A stretch of 43,497 nucleotides of DNA. Origin: Gallionella sp. Lineage in GTDB: Bacteria; Pseudomonadota; Gammaproteobacteria; Burkholderiales; Gallionellaceae. The stretch's first letter is position 1; every line of letters begins with the position of its first letter. The notes beneath the pieces were generated by a model. It searched no databases, was not told the DNA's origin, and was given only the letters and a program-made list of their open reading frames with translations. The stretch covers positions 1-43,497 of the forward strand of contig JAUSMR010000122.1 in NCBI GenBank assembly GCA_030645955.1, written 5' to 3'. Positions 35,705-43,497 of this stretch are shown here, one piece after another. Both the position numbers and the translations under genes were made by a program.

Positions 35705-35726
35705 AAAAAAACGGGGAAGCCCCCCG
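35705..35726 (-). promoter_or_regulatory. Terminator-like hairpin in the cspA leader (candidate attenuator)
   Basis: Read on the minus strand, CGGGG, a five-base loop, CCCCG and then T7 end 17 bases before the cspA start codon. Because there is no room for a promoter downstream, the cspA transcript must pass through it. It has the form of an intrinsic terminator or attenuator. Cold-shock proteins are known antiterminators, so self-regulation is possible. Confidence 0.5.
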
Positions 35727-35802
35727 CGAAACTGTTTGAGTCATAAGATCGCACACGGCAAAACCAGTACTGCAGATACTTTGAATCAAACACCAGCGCG
35801 CT

Positions 35803-35831
35803 TTTTACTCTTGTTTAGTTGAAACCGTCAA
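35803..35831 (-). promoter_or_regulatory. Candidate sigma-70 promoter for cspA
   Basis: On the minus strand, TTGACG (35831-35826) is followed after 17 bases by GTAAAA (35808-35803). The -35 box is good, the -10 weak. It would give a leader of about 110 bases that includes the terminator-like hairpin. Confidence 0.35.
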
Positions 35832-35921
35832 GTGGTTTATAAAATATTTTTCGAATGGGCTTGAAAAAGCTGCGTTGATCATCAAGTATGGGAGCAAGAA
35901 AAGCATCAATGATATACGCCA

Positions 35922-36236
35922 ATGACTATGGACACCAAACAACACAATGGCTCGGTGCTCGCACCGGAACGCGCCAAAACAAAGCTTCCACGTCTGTATA
36001 AGGTGATTTTGTTCAATGACGACTACACTACGATGGACTTTGTGGTTGAGGTGCTGCAGCGTTTTTTTGCAACCAATCGCGAACGTGCGCTGCAAATCAT
36101 GCTCAAAGTGCATAACGAGGGTTCGGCAGTGTGCGGGGTTTATTCCCGGGATGTCGCTGAAACAAAAGTAGTTCATGTAACAGAGTTTGCAAAACAACAC
36201 GGGCATCCGCTACGATGCGATATGGAGGAAGACTAA
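35922..36236 (+). CDS. clpS: ATP-dependent Clp protease adaptor ClpS
   Basis: A 104-residue adaptor that delivers N-end-rule substrates to ClpAP. The core LYKVILFNDDYTTMDFVVEVL holds the Asn-Asp of the N-degron pocket, and VHNEGSAVCGVYSRDVAETK the ClpA-binding part. Its stop is 1 base from the ATG of clpA, so the two are coupled. An ATG two codons on is an alternative start. Confidence 0.95.
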   Translation: MTMDTKQHNGSVLAPERAKTKLPRLYKVILFNDDYTTMDFVVEVLQRFFATNRERALQIMLKVHNEGSAVCGVYSRDVAETKVVHVTEFAKQHGHPLRCDMEED

Positions 36237-36237
36237 A

Positions 36238-38490
36238 ATGATTGCGCAAGAATTGGAAGTCAGTTTGCACTTGGCGTTTGTCGAGGCTCGGCAGAAGCGC
36301 CATGAGTTCATTACGGTCGAACATCTGCTGCTCACGATGCTGGATAATACTTCCGCCGCGCAGGTGTTGCGTGCCTGCGGAGCGGATATAGACGAGTTGC
36401 GTCAAGTCCTGTCCGACTTTATCGCTTCCAACACCCCTATCACGCCGGCAGACCGTGAAGTGGATACCCAGCCCACGATTGGTTTCCAGCGCGTTATCCA
36501 GCGCGCCATCCTGCACGTGCAATCCACCAGCAAAAAAGAAGTGGCCGGCGCCAATATTCTGGTCGCACTGTTTGGCGAGAAGGATTCGCATGCGGTGCAT
36601 TTTCTTACCCAGCGCAACATCAGCCGTCTGGATGTGGTAAACCAGATTGCCCAAGGTGCCGACAAGAATCTCTTGGGCGCACCTGCCAAACCGCAGAACG
36701 AAGCTGAAACCGAACAGGAGCAGAGTGCCGGTGGCGCGCTGAAGAGTTACACGCAGGATCTAAACGCGCTGGCGCTGGCTGGCAAGATCGACCCGCTGAT
36801 CGGGCGCGAAATTGAGCTGGAGCGCGTCATCCAGACACTTTGCCGCCGCCGCAAAAACAACCCCCTGCTGGTGGGCGAGGCCGGCGTGGGCAAGACTGCT
36901 ATTGCCGAGGGCTTGGCGCGGCGTATCTTTGAAAACAATGTACCGGAAATCCTCAAGGATGCGCATGTGTATGCACTCGACATGGGTTCGCTGCTGGCGG
37001 GCACCAAGTATCGCGGGGACTTCGAGCAGCGCCTGAAGGCCGTATTGAAAGAGCTTAACGATGCGCCGAATGCGATCTTATTCATTGATGAGATCCACAC
37101 GATGATCGGCGCAGGCGCGGCTTCCGGCGGGACGATGGATGCCTCCAATCTGCTCAAACCCGCGTTATCGAACGGACAACTGAAGTGCATCGGCGCGACC
37201 ACCTACCAGGAATATCGCGGTGTGTTTGAAAAAGATCATGCTTTGTCGCGCCGCTTCCAGAAGATCGATGTGCCGGAACCATCGGTAGAACAGACCATAG
37301 CGATACTGCGCGGCCTGAGGTCGCGCTTTGAAGAGCACCACAGCGTCAAATACAGCGCGGCGGCATTGACCAGCGCGGCTGAACTTTCCGCTCGCTTCAT
37401 CAACGACCGCCACCTGCCGGACAAGGCCATCGACGTGCTGGACGAGGCGGGCGCCGCACAGCGCATTCTGCCGAAATCAAAACAGAAAAAAATCATCGGC
37501 AAGCATGAGATCGAGGAGATTATTGCCAAGATCGCGCGCATTCCGCCGCGCAGCGTTTCCTCCGATGACCGCAATGCGCTGAAGACGCTGGACAGAGATC
37601 TGAAAGCGGTGGTGTTCGGCCAGAACAAGGCGATAGACGCGCTCGCCACCGCGATCAAGATGTCGCGCAGCGGCCTCGGCAATCCTCAAAAACCGATCGG
37701 CAGTTTCCTGTTCTCCGGCCCGACCGGGGTGGGCAAGACCGAAGTGGCGCGCCAGCTCGCTTACGCAATGGGGATGCCGCTGCACCGCTTCGACATGTCC
37801 GAATACATGGAGCGTCATGCCGTGTCGCGCCTGATCGGCGCGCCTCCGGGCTATGTCGGCTTCGATCAGGGCGGCCTGCTCACCGAAGCGATCAGCAAGC
37901 AACCGCATTGCGTGCTGCTGATGGACGAGATCGAGAAGGCGCACCCGGACATCTTCAATATCCTGCTGCAGGTGATGGATCACGGCACGCTGACCGACAA
38001 CAACGGGCGCAAGGCCGATTTCCGCAATGTGGTGATCGTGATGACCACCAATGCGGGTGCGGAAGCGCTGAACAAGACCCAGATCGGTTTCACCAAGACC
38101 GCGACGACAGGCGACGAGATGGCCGACATCAAGCGCCTCTTCACGCCGGAATTCCGCAACCGGCTCGATGCCATTATTTCCTTCGCGCCGCTGGATCATG
38201 AGGTCATCCTGCGTGTGGTGGACAAGTTCCTGATGCAGCTCGAGGAGCAACTGCACGATAAGAAGGTGGAAGTCGTATTCACCGATGCGCTCAAGGATTA
38301 TCTCGCCGAGCACGGCTTCGACCCGTTGATGGGCGCGCGCCCGATGGCGCGCCTGATCCAGGACACCATCCGCTCTGCGCTGGCCGATGAACTGTTGTTC
38401 GGCAAGCTGGCGAGCGGCGGCAAGGTCACCGTGGACGTGAAGGACGGCAAAGTGGGGCTTGAATTTGAGGAAGAGCCGGTAACCGTATAA
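36238..38490 (+). CDS. clpA: Clp protease ATPase subunit ClpA
   Basis: A 750-residue AAA+ unfoldase that feeds proteins to ClpP. The N-domain (about 1-145) binds ClpS. The two AAA+ modules have Walker A GEAGVGKT (near 213) and GPTGVGKT (near 494), with Walker B LFIDEIHT and LLMDEIEKAHP. Start ATG at 36238 is preceded by GGAGG; an upstream in-frame start at 36187 lies inside clpS. A short Glu-rich C-terminus (FEEEPVTV) ends it. A hairpin repeat (38501-38532) follows. Confidence 0.95.
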   Translation: MIAQELEVSLHLAFVEARQKRHEFITVEHLLLTMLDNTSAAQVLRACGADIDELRQVLSDFIASNTPITPADREVDTQPTIGFQRVIQRAILHVQSTSKKEVAGANILVALFGEKDSHAVHFLTQRNISRLDVVNQIAQGADKNLLGAPAKPQNEAETEQEQSAGGALKSYTQDLNALALAGKIDPLIGREIELERVIQTLCRRRKNNPLLVGEAGVGKTAIAEGLARRIFENNVPEILKDAHVYALDMGSLLAGTKYRGDFEQRLKAVLKELNDAPNAILFIDEIHTMIGAGAASGGTMDASNLLKPALSNGQLKCIGATTYQEYRGVFEKDHALSRRFQKIDVPEPSVEQTIAILRGLRSRFEEHHSVKYSAAALTSAAELSARFINDRHLPDKAIDVLDEAGAAQRILPKSKQKKIIGKHEIEEIIAKIARIPPRSVSSDDRNALKTLDRDLKAVVFGQNKAIDALATAIKMSRSGLGNPQKPIGSFLFSGPTGVGKTEVARQLAYAMGMPLHRFDMSEYMERHAVSRLIGAPPGYVGFDQGGLLTEAISKQPHCVLLMDEIEKAHPDIFNILLQVMDHGTLTDNNGRKADFRNVVIVMTTNAGAEALNKTQIGFTKTATTGDEMADIKRLFTPEFRNRLDAIISFAPLDHEVILRVVDKFLMQLEEQLHDKKVEVVFTDALKDYLAEHGFDPLMGARPMARLIQDTIRSALADELLFGKLASGGKVTVDVKDGKVGLEFEEEPVTV

Positions 38491-38500
38491 CAACAGCAAA

Positions 38501-38532
38501 CGTAGGGCGGAAAAGCGCAGCGCCTTCCGCCT
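38501..38532. repeat. Palindromic repeat before gluQ (copy 1)
   Basis: CGTAGGGCGGAAAAGCGCAG followed by CGCCTTCCGCCT. The stem pairs GGCGGAA with TTCCGCC around an AGCGCAGCG loop. A second copy with compensating changes (GGCGGATT with AATCCGCC) is at 39510-39540, so the pair flanks gluQ. Confidence 0.72.
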
Positions 38533-38551
38533 TACCAAACCGCAATCACGA

Positions 38552-39514
38552 ATGGCCTCCTCAAATTGTTATCGCGGCCGCTTCGCCCCCTCTCCGACCG
38601 GCCCCCTGCACTTCGGCTCCCTCGCTGCTGCGGTCGGCAGCTATCTCGACGCAAGACACCATCACGGCATCTGGCTGGTGCGCATGGAAGACCTCGATAC
38701 GCCGCGCTGTGTGCCGGGCGCTGCGGACGACATCTTGCGCACACTGGAGGCATTCGGCCTTCACTGGGATGAATCAGTCATCTACCAGAGCCGGCGCACC
38801 GACGCTTACGAGCAGGCGTTGCAACGTTTGCGTGCCCTCGGCGCAACCTACCAATGTGCCTGCACGCGCAGGGAGATCGCCGATTCCGCGCTGTACGGCA
38901 TAGACGGGCAAATCTATCCCGGTACTTGCCGCAACGGTATTCCAGCCGGGCGCGAAGGACGGGCATGGCGGGTGCGAACCGATACTTTCCCCTCGCCCCT
39001 TGGGGGAGAGGGGGCAGGGGAGAGGGGGTACATCGAATTCGACGACTTCCTCCAAGGACACATCAGCCAGCACCTCGAAAGCGAGATCGGTGATTTCGTG
39101 GTGAAGCGCGCCGATGGGCTGTTCGCCTATCAGCTCGCGGTGGTGGTGGACGATGCGTTCCAGGGCATCACGCACGTGGTGCGCGGCGCCGACCTGCTGC
39201 ATTCCACGCCGCGCCAGATTTATCTGCAACGGCTGCTGGGACTTGTCACTCCGAGCTACATGCACCTGTCCATCGCGGTGAACGCGCAGGGAGAGAAGCT
39301 CAGCAAGCAGACGCTTGCACCTGCGGTTGCGACGGACGATGCGGTCGCGATGCTGATCGCCGTGCTGGAATTCCTGCGCCAGCAACCGCCGACCGAATTG
39401 CGGCAGGGGAGTGTCGAGGAAATATTGGGTTGGGCGGTTGCGAATTGGCAACCGGAACGGTTGAAGGGATGCCGACAACTTCCAACGCCAGAAAACCGCC
39501 GGTGTAGTGCGTAG
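38552..39514 (+). CDS. gluQ: Glutamyl-Q tRNA(Asp) synthetase with a repeat-derived insertion
   Basis: A 320-residue enzyme that attaches glutamate to queuosine in tRNA(Asp). The class I start GRFAPSPTGPLHFGSL (HIGH-type), the zinc-binding CACTRREI and later YPGTC, and KLSKQ (KMSKS-type) are present; it lacks the anticodon domain, as in the family. Residues about 146-159 (FPSPLGGEGAGERG) are coded by a GC-rich repeat (38987-39028) placed in frame before IEFDDFLQG. No clear ribosome-binding site. The stop TAG falls within the repeat copy at 39510. Confidence 0.92.
   Translation: MASSNCYRGRFAPSPTGPLHFGSLAAAVGSYLDARHHHGIWLVRMEDLDTPRCVPGAADDILRTLEAFGLHWDESVIYQSRRTDAYEQALQRLRALGATYQCACTRREIADSALYGIDGQIYPGTCRNGIPAGREGRAWRVRTDTFPSPLGGEGAGERGYIEFDDFLQGHISQHLESEIGDFVVKRADGLFAYQLAVVVDDAFQGITHVVRGADLLHSTPRQIYLQRLLGLVTPSYMHLSIAVNAQGEKLSKQTLAPAVATDDAVAMLIAVLEFLRQQPPTELRQGSVEEILGWAVANWQPERLKGCRQLPTPENRRCSA
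38987..39028. repeat. GC-rich repeat inserted in frame inside gluQ
   Basis: A purine-rich block (TGGGGGAGAGGGGGCAGGGG is its centre) coding for FPSPLGGEGAGERG. It is a multiple of three and keeps the frame open. Related CT-rich sequence is at the start of the barstar-like gene (about 29890-29945). It has the appearance of a dispersed intergenic repeat that landed inside the gene. Confidence 0.7.
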
Positions 39515-39540
39515 GGCGGATTAGCGCAGCGTAATCCGCC
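39510..39540. repeat. Palindromic repeat after gluQ (copy 2)
   Basis: CGTAGGGCGGATTAGCGCAG followed by CGTAATCCGCC. It is a second copy of the 38501-38532 repeat; the stem bases change on both sides together (AA/TT to ATT/AAT), while the loop AGCGCAGCG is kept. Confidence 0.72.
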
Positions 39541-39580
39541 GGATGGAAGTTTCATCATCAAAGCAATCAAAATCAACACC

Positions 39581-39805
39581 GCCGGGGGTAGCCCGGCAGC
39601 TAGTTACTTTCTTTTGCGTCGCCAAAAGAAAGTAACCAAAGAAAAGGCGACCCCGGTTTGCCGCCCCCTTCGGGGGTTCCCTCGATCCGCCGCAAACGAG
39701 CGGGGCTGCGCAACTCGCACGATCCGCTGCGCGGCCACGTGCTCAAACAGTGCTCGCCCAACCCCACCGCTCGTTCACGCCTGATCGAGGCGGCGCTCAG
39801 GGGAT
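39581..39805 (+). repeat. About 225-bp structured repeat, copy A
   Basis: It begins GCCGGGGGTAGCCCGGC, has a perfect 14-bp hairpin (39603-39616 with 39623-39636), then GGCGACCCCGGTTTGCCG, and ends near GGCGGCGCTCAGGGGAT. A diverged copy in reverse orientation lies at 39929-40131. Open frames in it are by-products of its GC content; I do not call a gene. Confidence 0.78.
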
Positions 39806-39821
39806 AACAATCCAAAACGGT

Positions 39822-39855
39822 CAATAGTTAGCGGGCAATTGCCCGCCAACTATTG
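39822..39855. repeat. 34-bp near-perfect palindrome
   Basis: The left arm CAATAGTTAGCGGGCAA pairs with the right half with one mismatch. It stands between the two inverted copies of the structured repeat. Confidence 0.65.
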
Positions 39856-39878
39856 AGTGGTATTTTTTTAAGATTGGC

Positions 39879-39904
39879 AGGGTGGGCAACTTGTTGCCCA
39901 CCCT
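39879..39904. repeat. 12-bp stem-loop AGGGTGGGCAAC
   Basis: A perfect 12-bp stem with a TT loop (39879-39890 and 39893-39904), also between the two inverted copies. It resembles a commonly dispersed intergenic palindrome. Confidence 0.65.
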
Positions 39905-39928
39905 ACAAAACCGGCACTTCGCTTTTTC

Positions 39929-40131
39929 ATCCCCTGTGCGCCGCCGAGTAGCACAGGCCGGTCAGGGGTAGTCGGCGAGGACTGTCTGAGCGCGCAGCGC
40001 GAGTTCCGCAGCCGCCTGACCGGCCGAGCAACGCAGGGCACCGCGAAGCGGCGGCAAACCGGGGGCGCCTTCTTTGGGTTACTTTTCTTGGCAAGACAAG
40101 AAAAGTGACTTGCCGCCGGGCAACCCCCGGC
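39929..40131 (-). repeat. About 203-bp structured repeat, copy B (inverted)
   Basis: Read on the minus strand it begins GCCGGGGGTTGCCCGGC, shows a 13-bp hairpin (40078-40090 with 40097-40109, one G-T pair), then GGCGCCCCCGGTTTGCCG, ending GGCGGCGCACAGGGGAT. It matches copy A along its length, with hairpin bases that change in a compensating way. Confidence 0.78.
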
Positions 40132-40280
40132 AAACTTTCCGCACCTGTGAGTGCAGTGCTAGGATGCCTGCCATCTTTGGAATCATTGGTGTAACAACGA
40201 TGCGCCAGTTCATACTGCAAACCATTCCAGCATGTGCGGCATTTTTGACATCTACATTACGTTAGCCACTAGAGAGTGAA

Positions 40281-40772
40281 ATGCATTTTTTCTTGATTTT
40301 TCTATTTCTGATTTTCCCAGGCACGGCAATCGCAAACTGTGCTGCGTCTCCACAAGACCAATATTTTTGTGACTTTCAAATCCTTGTTGAAGAAATTCGC
40401 GCAGTTGGTTGGATAGAAGAGGTCTGCTCTGAAAAATATCCTCATACCAAAATTGGAAACCAAAATGCAGTGAAGTCATGGAGAGCACGTTACAGCAATT
40501 TTATTAGTGAAATTGAGAGCCAGTTTCAGACCATCGAGAAATATTGGAAAACTGCACCTGAATCGCCACCCCAAAACGCGCGCACTGTTAAACAAATTGA
40601 AGATCATCTTCAAGAGGCAAGATTGAGGTTGCAACAAAAGGTTAATTCTGAAGATCCAGTGATTTTCCATAAAATTTGTGAGGTATATCCAAAATTTTTG
40701 GAGACTCCCAAAATGGATCTTGAGAATGCAAGATATCAATTCGTTACAACAGTTCGGCGAGGTCTGCAGTGA
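40281..40772 (+). CDS. Hypothetical secreted protein
   Basis: A 163-residue protein with a clear signal peptide (FFLIFLFLIFPGTAIA) and a mature region rich in Glu, Gln and Lys, mostly helical. Two cysteines shortly after cleavage (NCAASP, YFCDF) and two more further on (EEVCSEK, HKICEV) may pair. The DNA is more AT-rich than its neighbours, suggesting transfer. It lies between the repeat block and glmM. I do not recognise a family. Confidence 0.68.
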   Translation: MHFFLIFLFLIFPGTAIANCAASPQDQYFCDFQILVEEIRAVGWIEEVCSEKYPHTKIGNQNAVKSWRARYSNFISEIESQFQTIEKYWKTAPESPPQNARTVKQIEDHLQEARLRLQQKVNSEDPVIFHKICEVYPKFLETPKMDLENARYQFVTTVRRGLQ

Positions 40773-40840
40773 GATTTGTAGCTAATCCGCCAGTCGAGTG
40801 AGATGCTTCGCGAGATGGTCGCTCACCCCTCACCTCTACG

Positions 40841-42193
40841 TTAAGCCACTTCCCTCACCACCTCCGCAATCCTCTCCGCCCACTCCCTAACCAACACCCC
40901 ATCCTCGCCTTCCACCATCACGCGCAGCAACGGCTCGGTACCTGACGGACGCAACAGCACGCGGCCTTTCCCGTCCAGCGCACGCTCGGCCTCCGCCACC
41001 GCGTCCTTGACCTGTTGCAGCTCCAATAGCCCGGACGCTTTGCCCGTGACGCGCACGTTGATCAGCACCTGAGGATACATAAGCAAATCGCCCGCCGCTG
41101 CGGCGAGGCTTTGCCCGTTGGCGCGCAGCGCGTGCAGCACCTGCAACGCCGAGACGATGCCGTCGCCGGTGCTGTGTTTGTCGAGACAGATGATATGGCC
41201 GGAATTTTCGCCGCCGAGCTGCCAGCCTTGCTGCTGCAACGATTCCATCACATAGCGGTCGCCCACCTTGGTGCGCAGGAATGGAATGCCGAGCCGCTGC
41301 ATTGCGTGTTCGAACGCCAGGTTGGTCATCAGCGTGCCGGTTACGCCGCCGTGCAGCGTGCCTAGTTTCTGACGGTGTCTGGCGATCACATACAGCAACT
41401 GGTCGCCGTCGTAGAGTTTTCCAGACGCATCCACCATCACTAGACGGTCGCCGTCGCCGTCCAGCGCGATGCCGATATCCGCTTTATGTTCGACCACTGC
41501 TTTGCACAAATTGTCCGGCGCGGTCGCGCCGTAGCCGTCGTTGATGTTCTTGCCGTCCGGCTCGGCGCCGATGGCGACGACTTCCGCGCCGAGTTCGTGG
41601 AACACGTGGCGCGCGATGTGGTAGGTCGCGCCGTGCGCGCTGTCCACGACGATCTTCAGGCCGCGCAGATTCATTTCGCAGGGGAAGGTGCTCTTGCAGA
41701 ATTCGATGTAGCGCCCGACCGCATCGTCGATGCGCTTGGCCTTGCCGAGATTTTCCGAGGCGTTGGTCTGTATCGGGTTATCCAGTTCCGCCTCGATGGC
41801 GCGCTCGGTCTCGTCGGGCAGCTTTGCGCCGCGGCCGGAGAAAAACTTGATGCCGTTGTCCTCGAAGGGGTTGTGCGAGGCGGAGATCACGATGCCGGCC
41901 TGCAGGCGCAGCGCGCGCGTCAGGTAAGCCACCGCCGGGGTCGGCACCGGCCCTGCCAGATACACGTCGATGCCTGCCGCGATCAGCCCGGCCTCGAGCG
42001 CCGATTCCAGCATGTAGCCGGAAATGCGCGTGTCCTTGCCGATCAGCACGCCGGGGCGTTCGCCCTGCGTATGTTCGGCGCTGGCCAGCACTTTGCCGGC
42101 CGCATAGCCCAGATGCATCACGAATTGCGGCGTGATGGGGTGTTCGCCCACGCGTCCGCGCACTCCGTCGGTACCAAAATATTTTCTGCTCAC
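40841..42193 (-). CDS. glmM: Phosphoglucosamine mutase GlmM
   Basis: A 450-residue enzyme that converts glucosamine-6-phosphate to glucosamine-1-phosphate for peptidoglycan and LPS. Motifs: active-site Ser in [12 protein letters not shown], metal loop DGDGDR, sugar loop GENSGH, and phosphate loop [12 protein letters not shown]. The start is GTG at 42193 ([13 protein letters not shown]), with GGGGAAGAG upstream; a longer frame from 42244 runs through the repeat and is not used. ftsH-folP-glmM is a classic order. Confidence 0.95.
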   Translation of the reverse strand: MSRKYFGTDGVRGRVGEHPITPQFVMHLGYAAGKVLASAEHTQGERPGVLIGKDTRISGYMLESALEAGLIAAGIDVYLAGPVPTPAVAYLTRALRLQAGIVISASHNPFEDNGIKFFSGRGAKLPDETERAIEAELDNPIQTNASENLGKAKRIDDAVGRYIEFCKSTFPCEMNLRGLKIVVDSAHGATYHIARHVFHELGAEVVAIGAEPDGKNINDGYGATAPDNLCKAVVEHKADIGIALDGDGDRLVMVDASGKLYDGDQLLYVIARHRQKLGTLHGGVTGTLMTNLAFEHAMQRLGIPFLRTKVGDRYVMESLQQQGWQLGGENSGHIICLDKHSTGDGIVSALQVLHALRANGQSLAAAAGDLLMYPQVLINVRVTGKASGLLELQQVKDAVAEAERALDGKGRVLLRPSGTEPLLRVMVEGEDGVLVREWAERIAEVVREVA

Positions 42194-42217
42194 TTCTCTT
42201 CCCCTTGTCTTGAGAAC

Positions 42218-42299
42218 TAGCCACGGATGAACACGGATATCCACGGATAAAACCCACCAGCAACTTTGGCCGGATTCAATCTGTGTTCATTTGTGGCTA
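42218..42299. repeat. Inverted repeat between folP and glmM
   Basis: TAGCCACGGATGAACACGGA (42218-42237) pairs with 42280-42299 with three mismatches. A third near-copy (ATCCACGGATAA, about 42239-42250) lies inside. It is a dispersed intergenic element type and would form a stem-loop in the folP-glmM mRNA. Confidence 0.75.
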
Positions 42300-43129
42300 A
42301 CAGTATTTTTTGTATTTACCGCATTCCAAACCTTCAGCGCATCCACCGTCTCGCGTACGTCGTGCACGCGCACGATGGATGCGCCGCGCTGCACCGCGAT
42401 CAGGGCTGCTGCCACGCTCGCCGCAACGCGGTCTCCTGCCTCCCGACCGGTCAGCGCGCCGAGCATCGATTTGCGCGACAGTCCCGCCAGCACCGGCACA
42501 CCCAGTTCGCGCAGTTTGTCCAAGTGGCGCAACAGGTCGAGATTATGCGCCAGCGTCTTGCCAAAGCCAAAGCCCGGATCGATCACGATGCGCTCGTGCC
42601 CGATTCCGGCAGCCTCCGCCGCAGCGATGCGTTCGCGCAGGAACTCGCCTATCTCGGCAACGACATTCTGATATTGGGGTTGCGTCTGCATGGTTTGCGG
42701 GTTGCCCTGCTTGTGCATCAGGCATACCGCGACATTGCCGGCAGCGACCGCATTCATCGCGGCAGTATCCTGCAACGCGTTAATATCGTTGACCATCTGC
42801 GCACCGGCGGCGATCGCCGCCTGCATTACCTGCGGCTTGCAAGTGTCGATTGAAATGGGCGCCGGCGCGCCGCGCAGGCTTTCGATGATCGGCAGCACGC
42901 GATCCAGTTCTTCCTGCACGCCGACCGGCTGCGCACCGGGGCGCGTGGACTCGCCGCCGATGTCAATGATGTCTGCGCCTTCGGCGATGAGTTGCTGCGC
43001 ATGTGCCAGTGCCGCATCGTGTTGAAAATGCTGTCCGCCATCGGAGAATGAATCAGGCGTGACATTGACGATGCCCATCACGAGAGGGCGGGAGAGGTCG
43101 AACTGGAAATTGCCACAGTGGAGAAACAT
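42287..43129 (-). CDS. folP: Dihydropteroate synthase FolP
   Basis: A 280-residue TIM-barrel enzyme of folate synthesis, the sulfonamide target, joining p-aminobenzoate to dihydropterin pyrophosphate. Motifs: MGIVNVTPDSFSDGG, DIGGESTRPGA, ISIDTCKPQV, DPGFGFGKT, LSRKSMLG and RVHDVRE. It is complete. The stop lies in the right arm of the inverted repeat. It is between ftsH (76 bases upstream) and glmM. Confidence 0.95.
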   Translation of the reverse strand: MFLHCGNFQFDLSRPLVMGIVNVTPDSFSDGGQHFQHDAALAHAQQLIAEGADIIDIGGESTRPGAQPVGVQEELDRVLPIIESLRGAPAPISIDTCKPQVMQAAIAAGAQMVNDINALQDTAAMNAVAAGNVAVCLMHKQGNPQTMQTQPQYQNVVAEIGEFLRERIAAAEAAGIGHERIVIDPGFGFGKTLAHNLDLLRHLDKLRELGVPVLAGLSRKSMLGALTGREAGDRVAASVAAALIAVQRGASIVRVHDVRETVDALKVWNAVNTKNTVSHK

Positions 43130-43205
43130 CTAGGAGCGAGGAGCGAAGAGCGAGGATCGGACAGCGCTGTTACTCACTCCTCGATCCCCGATCCTTAACC
43201 CTGAT

Positions 43206-43497
43206 TCAGGTTTCCTGCGCTGGTTGCGTAGGCGTAGTAGCAGGCGCGGTCGGCGCAGAATCTTGCGGCGGTTGCGGTGCCTGAGTGCTTTGGCTTGGCT
43301 TGGGCGGGCGCGGCGGATTGCCGGCCATGATGTCGTCGAGTTGGTCGGCATCAAGGGTTTCCCACTCCAGCAAGGCTTTGGCCATGGTTTCGATCTTATC
43401 GCGATTTTCCTCGATCAGACGGCGCGCCAGCGCATACTGCTGGTCGATGATGCGGCGAATCTCGGCATCCACCTGCTGCATGGTCGCTTCGGAAATA
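43206..43497 (-). CDS. ftsH: ATP-dependent zinc metalloprotease FtsH, 3' end
   Basis: The C-terminal about 97 codons of FtsH; the gene runs off the right edge. The helical part (ISEATMQQVDAEIRRIIDQQ, then ALLEWETLDADQLDDIMAG) is the end of the peptidase domain. A Pro/Thr/Gln-rich tail follows. FtsH is a membrane AAA+ protease that degrades unassembled membrane proteins and some regulators. Order ftsH-folP-glmM supports the call. Confidence 0.9.
   Translation of the reverse strand, partial: ISEATMQQVDAEIRRIIDQQYALARRLIEENRDKIETMAKALLEWETLDADQLDDIMAGNPPRPPKPSQSTQAPQPPQDSAPTAPATTPTQPAQET

Noticed and set aside
39600..39824. 74-codon minus-strand frame in the repeat block
   Set aside because: It is antisense to the structured repeat, and the frame is explained by GC bias.
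39927..40220. 97-codon minus-strand frame in the repeat block
   Set aside because: It lies in repeat copy B and its predicted product follows the repeat, not a protein family.

Overview
The window looks like chromosomal DNA of a betaproteobacterium, most likely from the Nitrosomonadales/Gallionellales neighbourhood. This rests on gene content and order (ftsH-folP-glmM, clpS-clpA beside cspA, fmdB-DUF502-aspS with nudB nearby), moderately GC-rich coding DNA, many c-di-GMP and two-component proteins, hemerythrins, and dense intergenic palindromic repeats. No rRNA, intact tRNA or CRISPR array was found. Species-level placement cannot be made from this sequence alone.

Region 1 (1-11.6 kb) is an accessory stretch. 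It holds a small conserved unknown protein, a truncated IS110 transposase, a secreted unknown, the stub of an addiction-module antitoxin, an outer-membrane barrel protein, an alpha/beta hydrolase, a complete IS1595-family (IS1016-like) insertion sequence, a 121-bp MITE-like element, a REC-PAS protein, an IS3 orfA remnant, a two-gene TIR-like/TPR operon that looks like an immune module, a COG0523 GTPase, and a complete IS30-family element beside a dRS3-like palindrome. The TIR-like/TPR pair (7317-8962) is the best candidate for a little-described system.

Region 2 (11.6-26.3 kb) carries signalling and envelope genes. These are an HD-GYP phosphodiesterase, a hemerythrin-like protein, a universal stress protein, a complete polyamine ABC transporter (potA-potB-potC-potD), an FmdE-like protein paired with a hemerythrin, an EEP-family phosphatase/nuclease overlapping cardiolipin synthase clsB, a response regulator with a degenerate EAL domain, and a large PilJ-type hybrid histidine kinase.

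Region 3 (26.6-33.1 kb, minus strand) is a long, closely packed series. In transcription order it is fmdB-like, DUF502, aspS, a secreted guanyl-specific RNase, its barstar-like inhibitor, nudB, a cyclic-nucleotide-binding protein and nadA. Several junctions overlap or are separated by 2-3 bases, so translational coupling is likely.

Region 4 (33.2-43.5 kb) is housekeeping: rhlE helicase, a small secreted unknown, cspA with a terminator-like hairpin in its leader, clpS-clpA, gluQ with a repeat-derived in-frame insertion, a 0.5-kb block with two inverted copies of a structured repeat, a secreted unknown, then glmM, folP and the 3' end of ftsH on the minus strand.

A recurring theme is repeat DNA entering genes: repeat sequence encodes part of the PotD signal-peptide region, an insertion in GluQ, probably the barstar N-terminus, and the last residues of the IS30 transposase.
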